Of a stretch of DNA of 64,000 bases, positions 57,283-64,000 are shown in pieces. The stretch lies in contig JAHQIW010005386.1 in the NCBI GenBank assembly GCA_019055375.1, forward strand, positions 124,001 through 188,000, read 5' to 3'. Source of the stretch: Parelaphostrongylus tenuis (lineage: Eukaryota > Nematoda > Chromadorea > Rhabditida > Metastrongylidae). The position numbers were made by a program, and so were the translations under genes. The notes beneath the pieces are model-generated. The model was not told the origin of the DNA and did not search any database. It saw only the letters and a program-made list of their open reading frames with translations. Each line of letters opens with the position of its first letter. The stretch's first letter is position 1.

Positions 57283-57670
57283 GCCCAATAATCATTTTTG
57301 AGCCACGCATGTCATGTGGTCTGTTAAAAAGGGCTGACTTATGCGTGGCTCAAAATTGATTATTTGACATATTGAAAGTTGAGCTGTGGTTTTGAGAAAA
57401 CACTTGGAACGAAAGATATGCAAGAACAGTCAAGTGTACAACAATGTAAAACGTTCGTCGTCGCTAACTGAGAACTGGAGCACCCACACAAAATTGACAA
57501 AAGACAAGAAAGGGTAACTGCCTGACTTACGAGACTGCAGGGTCGAAACACGTGTATCGGGCTCTATAAGTCAGCCCTCTTGGATAGACCACTGACATGC
57601 GTGGCTCAAAAAATTGATTATCAGGCATATTGAAATTTGAGCTGTGGCTTTGAGAAAACATTCGAAACGA
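57283..57670. repeat. Fold-back family F element 5
   Basis: Outer ends aataatcatttttgagccac and gtggctcaaaaaattgatta are inverted. The centre has cgaaacacgtgtatcgggct and a short inner repeat of tgcgtggctcaaaattgatt. The 3' trailer gagaaaacacttggaacgaa repeats as gagaaaacattcgaaacgaa after the right end. Confidence 0.65.
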
Positions 57671-57889
57671 AAGATATCATTCCATATCGTCTAGTGGAGT
57701 GATTGAAAGATCGGACTTCTTACGACTTGGAGACTCCGATAGCGCAAATTTCTTCAAGTTTTGTGAAGGAAAGGAACTACTTCAATGAGAAAGCGATGAT
57801 TCAGTACTGTGTAGAGCTTCAATTCAATATTTACATATGCAAAGAATTCTTCGTTGGTGATAATGTGATTAATTCCACACAAGACTGAC

Positions 57890-58215
57890 TGGAAGACTCA
57901 AGATATGTTAGTAGATAGTATATTTTGTTTACCAGGTCTATAAAAGCAGTCGAATGTAAAGGTATGACCTACTTTATCAGGCATGAGCGCAACTGTGGTC
58001 ACTGCAATATCGGGATATTTTATCACCTGACATGCGGAGATTTTGCGAATAATTCGGCGTCGATTCCTTTATATGTAAGAGTTATATACCTCTGCAAGGA
58101 ATTGGCTGAATCAAAAGTCACCGTGCTACGGGTGAGGCTGCAATGCTGAAAAACGTGTCTAACATTGTATAAGTGCCATAACAGATCTCTTGAAAGACTC
58201 GAGATATATTATCAG
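57890..58215. repeat. Fold-back family F element 6, degraded
   Basis: Left actcaagatatgttagtaga and right gaaagactcgagatatatta are inverted and resemble the outer ends of element 4 at 52500-52545 (ggctcaagatatgctgtca). The centre is diverged. Confidence 0.45.
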
Positions 58216-58219
58216 ATTA

Positions 58220-61200
58220 TGTAACTCCACTATATTGCTTTGAATTAGAAACTCCGTTCAATGTCAAGGAAAAAGGCTTGAGAACTATTAGTTAGAGAAA
58301 TTACCGTTCTAATAACAGCGCACTCAGAAAGCCTTTCATGCTATTCATCCGAGTCCACTACACGGATTTTCATCAATTTTTCCAAACGCTTTCTTAGTTG
58401 TAATCTCACCGTGAAAAAAGCCACTGACGGGCTTGCAGGTAGAGTAACCTAATCTATAAAAGTTCTACACTTTCTATCTACATGTGTCCTGCCTTGGGTG
58501 GAAGCTCGAAAAAATCTACTGAAGCCAGTCTTAAGACATAAGCTTACAACCGTAGACACCTAATTCTAATATTCACCTTGCAATCATTCAATAATCATGA
58601 CAAGACTGCAACAATAACAAATCTTCGTAGGATTTCCTGCAAATCAGCACTCTTCACGAAGGCCTGAAGAATTTGATATATTTTACTTTCATTCTTAGAT
58701 GGCCAAGCCGTTGACACCATCCAGATGAATGGCCTAAAAAATTATTGTTCTATCATGTTAACATGAGATTAGCACTGGCTACCTCGTTCAGCTGTATTTT
58801 GAGAGCTGTAGTTAACTAGGAAAAGTTGCTTAGCTGTTGAATAGACCAAACTTTCTCATTGAATTTGGCGCGATTTCTCTATTAACACTTTCCATTTGCT
58901 TTATTGTAGACTTTCGATAAATGGTTGTGCTGGAAACAATTTATGAACTCATAAGCAATCTACAGGCGGAGGTGGAAAATTTCATACATACGAAAGGTTC
59001 AAGTTGATCCAATTTTAAAGGTCCCACAACTGACACGATCGAAATTCACTACATAGAAAAGAGCAGCTTAGTATAGATAGCCTACTGAATAAGGAAAACA
59101 TTGCTGCATCACTACTTACTTAATCTGACTCAATTTTTTCAGCCCCTCCTAAACGTGCCTTAAAAGTCTAGAAAATAAGGTCCCATTAGTTTTCTGTACT
59201 CGTTTTGCATCTAGGCCAATAATGTAGTCTTCAAGCATAGTCCAATTTGGAAAAAACTGATTTTTAATCTAATTTATGCAAGCGAAAACAATAAAGTTTG
59301 AAGCGTTCGCATTAGTCAATTCCTTGGGGACGCGCCATGCATTCCACCCCTTCGCAGAGATGATCAAAGGCAGATCTGGGGTATTGGTGGATTTAAACGA
59401 GACTTTACCAATGTATCAAGTTAATGCTATTATCCTCCCAAATAAGCATGGTAATAATTTGACGACTGCGAAACGATGACTTTGTTAACCCGGGGCGTGG
59501 GGTCGCAACTACAACTATGTGTATTATACGGTATCGCCGAGTGCTGAGTTACACACTAAATTTACGTCAAATGTGAAATTTCGAAGCATCCAGAATGGCC
59601 AGTGAAAGAGCATCAAACAGTCATTATATAATATTCACTACTTCTTCCAATAAGTTAAATATTACCTCCACTTTAGACCGTTTTTTTTATGAATCATTGT
59701 AATAGCTACGAGCTCGACTGCCGCTCACCATAGCGTCAGCTAATTCCATCATCTGACTTGGGGTGATTTAGTACTCGGCGTCTATTCTTTTATAGAGGAT
59801 CATGTAGCCTCAGGGGATCGGCTGAACCAAAGGAGGGTGGTACTCATGAGTCCCAATACGAAGGAACAGGCGCCTGTATAGCACTAGATCTAACGGCTCA
59901 AAACATGTTATATCCTCAGCAAATATCACCGTTGGTTTGTTATTAGTCAGTAAAAGATTTTTTCACCTACACAAGTACCCTGACGATTGACTGGAATTAC
60001 TTTTGCCCTTGAAAAGATAACAACGGTGACATCACTTTCGTAGAGGAACTTTCAATTTGACGGCGATTGATGAGAAAGCACAAATCACAATGTTTCTGAT
60101 ATCCCTACGGGGTTGAACACCAATCAGCGCCAAGGCGCCATTTCCAAGAAAAAATGAAAGGAAACATGCCTACTCGATGACGTCGCACTGTGATGCCAGT
60201 GTTCCGCGTGACCCACTACGTCTCATGCCAATTGTATGCAGCCCCATTTATGAATATGTTGAGTTGGAAATAGCAAGTTGACGATAAAGACCTAATACTA
60301 CAGTTCAAGGAAAAAAACGCTTTTAATATTAGAAAAACTATGAGGTCTGTTTGAGTTGAGGACTCGTTTATAGAAGCCCGCTCTCATCTCGGATATCACC
60401 TTCCGCTTACGAAGAAACTACTGGCTAATGGATTTCATTTGGAAGCATGGAATTAAATAATAAAGCATAATTAAAGATGTAGGATGGAGCGTCCTGCATG
60501 CATTCAACTTCGTTAGTACATCGTAGAGGTGACTGAATGCATGTTTCTCTTACAACAATCATCTGCGAACACCTCTGTGTTTTCTTTGTTTCTGACAAAT
60601 TTGAGCCCAATTTTCTGACTCCGACTTGATGGTGGCTTTTATTGAACTAAAACGAGAATCAAACCAACGATCAGAGATGTATTTCAGTCTAGGACACTTT
60701 CAAACATTGGGCTACATATAGTGAACAAGCCTTGAGTGCTCTATAAATCGAGATTCAGTGAAAATTCTTCTGGGTTGACAACTCGAACGATGTCATGGTT
60801 TGCCTACAATTTGGAGCGAATGTCACTTATGGCTGGCGTATGTCTCTATACTATGCATCTATCTTCTAGACTCTCAGTAATCGAATGACTAAGGCATCCG
60901 CAAGCTTAATTTCAAGAAGGAAAACGCTCATATAACAACTATTTCACTACTTATTCAGCAGAAAGACTTTGAAAATCTTTATCTATCTTAGGTAGAATGA
61001 TGAAGTGTTTATCTATGACTGGTAGAGAACGCTTAAAAATCGTTGGGCCACCATTCAGTGCTGTTTGCTGGAAATTTGAAGAACGTTGATTGCTGTATGC
61101 CAAATGGGGTTAGAGTGATGGCATAACGCTGACATTTAGTTCCTTCTCGATTTTATATGGGAAACAAACTTCGGTTAGGACTGACATGTGATGTATGACA

Positions 61201-62420
61201 GATAATTGCCCTATACAACATAATCATAGCCTCAATCACTTCTGAAAGCAAAAAAAAAAGGCACAAAAATAATCCCAATCAGGACAACAAACGTTCAGAA
61301 GCATTAAGATGCACAACAATCATCGCGACATAACAGCTTCAAGTAATAAACTTAGTTGAAGCACTGCTGCTGAGTCAGCACTTTTTTGAAAAGGACTGCT
61401 CGAAAACGTTTTTGATTGCTTCTTATATCAAAGCCAAAAAACAATTAAAGCCGCACCCATTTTAGTTTTTGTATTAACGAGTTTTGGTAGATTCATATTA
61501 ACCACCAAAGATTTTATCAATGTTCATGTGGTTATCTACATTTAGTCGATTCAATTATTGAGGATGCATTCGATCACTTTGTCACCAAGAAAAATCCGGA
61601 ACACTAATGGATCACTTGCAAACGTTTGAAAGCATCATTGATCTCTTCGGTCACTGCCTTCAAATTTATGAAGATTCTCAGCGTTTTCTGAATAAGCGAT
61701 AAGTGCTTTGTGAACCACTCAAGGTAGAAGTACTTAAACAAAAACTTACAATTTCAGAGATATTTTCAGAAGCATTAATAATGCTGTACTGCCAGAATGT
61801 GAGTCCAAGATAGATTAGCCTTCACTCAATTCCCCAGTGATTAATGAATGAGAAATCACTGACTCTAGGTAACAGGTACAGATTTAGGAGGATTTATTCC
61901 AATAACATACATAAATTAGTTAATCGCACACAGCAGAACACGATGAAAGAACAATAGTACCGAGATTCTCAGTACTCGTGAGACCGAGATTTGGCTACTG
62001 AGCTACAGCGTCCACTGAGAATTCTTGGCATTCTGGAACAACTATCTACATCGGTAAACACAGTATAGAAATACTAAATATGGCGAATGGAGACCGTTTA
62101 AACGCCTCCTGAATCTGAAGCGACTGTGTTTATAAAGGATACTAATCTACCGTCGCGCATTAGAGCTAGATATATAAAAAGCTCGCCTAAAATATGGACA
62201 CAGTACAAACGTAGGAATGCAAGTAATAAGCAGAAAGTTGATAAGCAGTGTTAGAGAGCATGTATTTATACACTACTCGAGAGCAAGACAAATATGTGTG
62301 CGCTCACTGAAATGTATGCTTGAGTCTCATGATAATATTAGTGGCAGAGACGTGACAGGTGTGGCATTCAGGTCCTGCCTAGAACAATACGAGGTACACG
62401 TGGCGTAGTACATGTAGTTG
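58220..62420. other. 4.2 kb with repeat fragments and no supported gene
   Basis: Contains a family A SINE fragment at 59275-59400 (gacgcgccatgcattcc, gcagatctgggg), a MITE D half copy at 59690-59935, and a family A fragment at 60478-60570 (gcatgcattcaacttcg, gtgactgaatgcat). The rest is AT-rich with short frames. Confidence 0.5.
59690..59935. repeat. Half copy of MITE D
   Basis: Matches 10430-10645: gactgccgctcaccatagcg, cgtcagctaattccatcatc, gtactcggcgtctattc, then the terminal aacaggcgcctgtat and gttatatcctcagc. The left end is missing. Confidence 0.65.
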
Positions 62421-62424
62421 GTGC

Positions 62425-62711
62425 TTATTTAGCATCAGCGACAGCAACGGACGGATTTACTGTTCTGGATTTCAGCTCACCGTCTTCCAAAATCTAAAAT
62501 CAATCAGTTTCCTGAAAGGAGTTGATGGGAGCACCTCATTGAGTTGGAGAAGGCAAGCAGTACCTCGATCACCTCCTCACCGTCGTTCTCTGTTCGTTTA
62601 GTGACCACCTTTTTACCATCGACTATCTTAGTCGTAGTGGACGTTTTTCGAACCGTCGCATTCTTTCCTGGCTCCGATGACGACGAAAAGCGGATTACGG
62701 TCGAGAAATGA
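62425..62711 (-). CDS. DNAJB6-like J-domain co-chaperone, last two exons (partial gene)
   Basis: DNAJB6/B2-type Hsp40 proteins deliver clients to Hsp70 and suppress aggregation. Exon 62711-62564 (after a TTCCAG acceptor) reads HFSTVIRFSSSSE, then ATVRKTSTTTKIVDGKKVVT, then KRTENDGEEVIE. Exon 62493-62425 (after TTTTAG) reads ILEDGELKSRTVN, then PSVAVADAK and stop. The order matches the human DNAJB6 C-terminal region ([32 protein letters not shown]), where the Ser-rich run is followed by the T-K-V-G-K block. The 70-base intron has good sites and phases agree. The J domain with HPD and the Gly/Phe region are not in 62712-64000, so they lie past the right edge and the intervening intron exceeds 1.2 kb. 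C. elegans dnj-24 is the likely counterpart (inference). Confidence 0.85.
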
Positions 62712-64000
62712 CTGGAATACGGTATCTATCACTAAACTACGATTATCGACGCATTTGAAGATGAACACAAAGTGTAAATGAATGAGTTACGAAAAGAACT
62801 TATTTGAAATTCGTATACAACACGCACCAATCATCATCGCTCTTTGTATTATCATCATCGTAAAAGATATGCACACGACTAGAAGGGAATTTGTGCTCTA
62901 AACACATAATACTAAATGAAGTTGAAAATGAATAACATACCAGTTTGAAAACAATTCAGTGTTTTTATCCCTACAAACATCAAAGTCGAATCATATTGAT
63001 GATAAGGACAAAATATTGTATATTTATATTCCAGTCATATTTAGAGATTAAGATATTGCACAATTTCTTTGTCATGAAAACGGAGAAATACTGAAGCATT
63101 TTACCATTTTATACTTGTTTTGTTGCTTGATAATTACGTTCATATTTGTCCATCTGTTTTACATTTGATTAGTATTTGTTTTAACATTACTTGTTCGTTA
63201 GCTGCAGCTGAGAAAATTTATGAACTATCAACTACCAAATAGTATAGATGTGAGAATGAAAGTTTCTTATTCCACAAAAACATCCAATGCGTAATCACTT
63301 CTGCTGTATATTTTTTACACTTCAAACCAAAAAGATGTTTATTGCTGGATAAATCCAGGTATTTTGTCGTGCAAAATGTATCAATAATGGCTGATTCCTC
63401 AAAAAAATGAGCCTAAACGAGGTTGGTACGCCAGGGCCATACACCGGTGTGTCGGAGGTTTTCGGACTCCTCGTCAGTGACCCCCGCCCCACATTAAGCC
63501 CTGCATTGTGTTTGTAAGCCCTGCACAATGCAGGATTTAATGTGGAGCGAGGGTCACTGACGAGGAGTCCGAAACCTCCGACACACCGATGTATGGCCCT
63601 GGCGTACCAACCTCGTTTAGGCTTAAAACATTCTTTTTAAAGTTATTTTGAATGTTTATCACGAGGTTTTAAAAACAATCGATCATATGGTTGATTCTAT
63701 CAGTGACAATCTGTTCGACTATTTGATGTCCACCATTACATTCGTCAGATCCCTCATCGTAGATGGACATGCTCAAGCGATATTTCAACACACACGAAAA
63801 GTACGAAAAACATTAATAAATGCCATCCTGACAGTCGGCCATAGCCAATGTTTCGTCAGAAATTCTCCCTGATCTAGAGAAGCCTTACTAAGACTCGATC
63901 AACATCACCATCGCCACCACTAATCGTCCGTTACAGCGCAAACGGAACGCCTAGGTAATCCAGTAGGTCAGGCAAATAGTTGGCACTGAGAGAACGTTGG
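62712..64000 (-). other. Probable intron of the DNAJB6-like gene
   Basis: No J-domain exon is visible on the minus strand. It holds the long hairpin at 63410-63623. Frames at 63322-63528 and 63648-63872 have no recognised content. Confidence 0.45.
63410..63623. repeat. Long near-perfect hairpin, about 100-base arms, 13-base loop
   Basis: Left arm 63410-63510 and right arm 63524-63623 are reverse complements with only a few mismatches (for example caccggtgtg against cacaccgatg, and one extra T in gaggttttcgg). The loop is tttgtaagccctg. The arms are more GC-rich than the flanks. This could be a recent MITE or fold-back, or a source of double-stranded RNA if transcribed with the host intron. 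Confidence 0.9.

Noticed and set aside
61960..62030. tRNA-like minus-strand start (gctgtagctcagtagcc)
   Set aside because: The A-box-like word is present but no B box or acceptor pairing follows.

Overview
The window is AT-rich nematode nuclear DNA. Genes have short exons split by introns with TTTNCAG-type acceptors, and one gene has a possible spliced-leader acceptor just before its start codon. The space between genes is filled with degraded transposons. The repeats (tRNA-derived SINEs, RTE-like LINE relics, mariner/Tc1 relics, fold-back elements) and the spaced-out exons suggest a clade V strongylid parasite such as a hookworm. The genus is inference; no rRNA or mitochondrial marker is present.

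Three protein-coding genes are recognisable, all on the minus strand. (1) One exon of a glutamate decarboxylase lies at 786-920, at the left edge; I found no other exon of it here. (2) A complete 11-exon gene for VMP1/EPG-3, the ER multispanning autophagy protein, runs from 20548 down to 12503. Its splice phases all agree and give 430 residues. (3) The last two exons of a DNAJB6-like J-domain chaperone lie at 62711-62425; its J domain must lie beyond 64000. Two further places look partly coding but are unrecognised: a small plus-strand model at 41342-42253, and minus-strand pieces at 48960-49910.

Layout: 1-940 GAD exon and introns; 1.6-2.2 kb mariner relic; 3-12 kb mostly featureless with SINE and MITE copies; 12.5-20.6 kb VMP1, whose introns hold five SINE copies all in the sense direction, a MITE and hairpins; 21-22.5 kb SINE cluster; 22.5-32 kb sparse, with scattered SINEs; 32-37.3 kb RTE-like LINE relics in direct and inverted copies, with a further inverted copy at 43.5-44.7 kb; 37.7-38.6 kb fold-back elements; 38.7-39.6 kb GC-rich block with a TATA motif and an antisense tRNA-Gly-like sequence; 41.3-42.7 kb possible small gene; 45.4-46.9 kb nested mariner/fold-back palindrome; 48.3-48.9 kb fold-back; 52-54.7 kb fold-back, LINE relic and Tc1/mariner pseudogene; 57.3-58.2 kb fold-back pair; 62.4-62.7 kb chaperone 3' end; 63.4-63.6 kb long near-perfect hairpin.

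The three recognised genes do not form a pathway, and no operon is evident. I did not find a new multi-gene system. The most unusual content is structural: several long inverted repeats that could form hairpin RNA or fold back as DNA.
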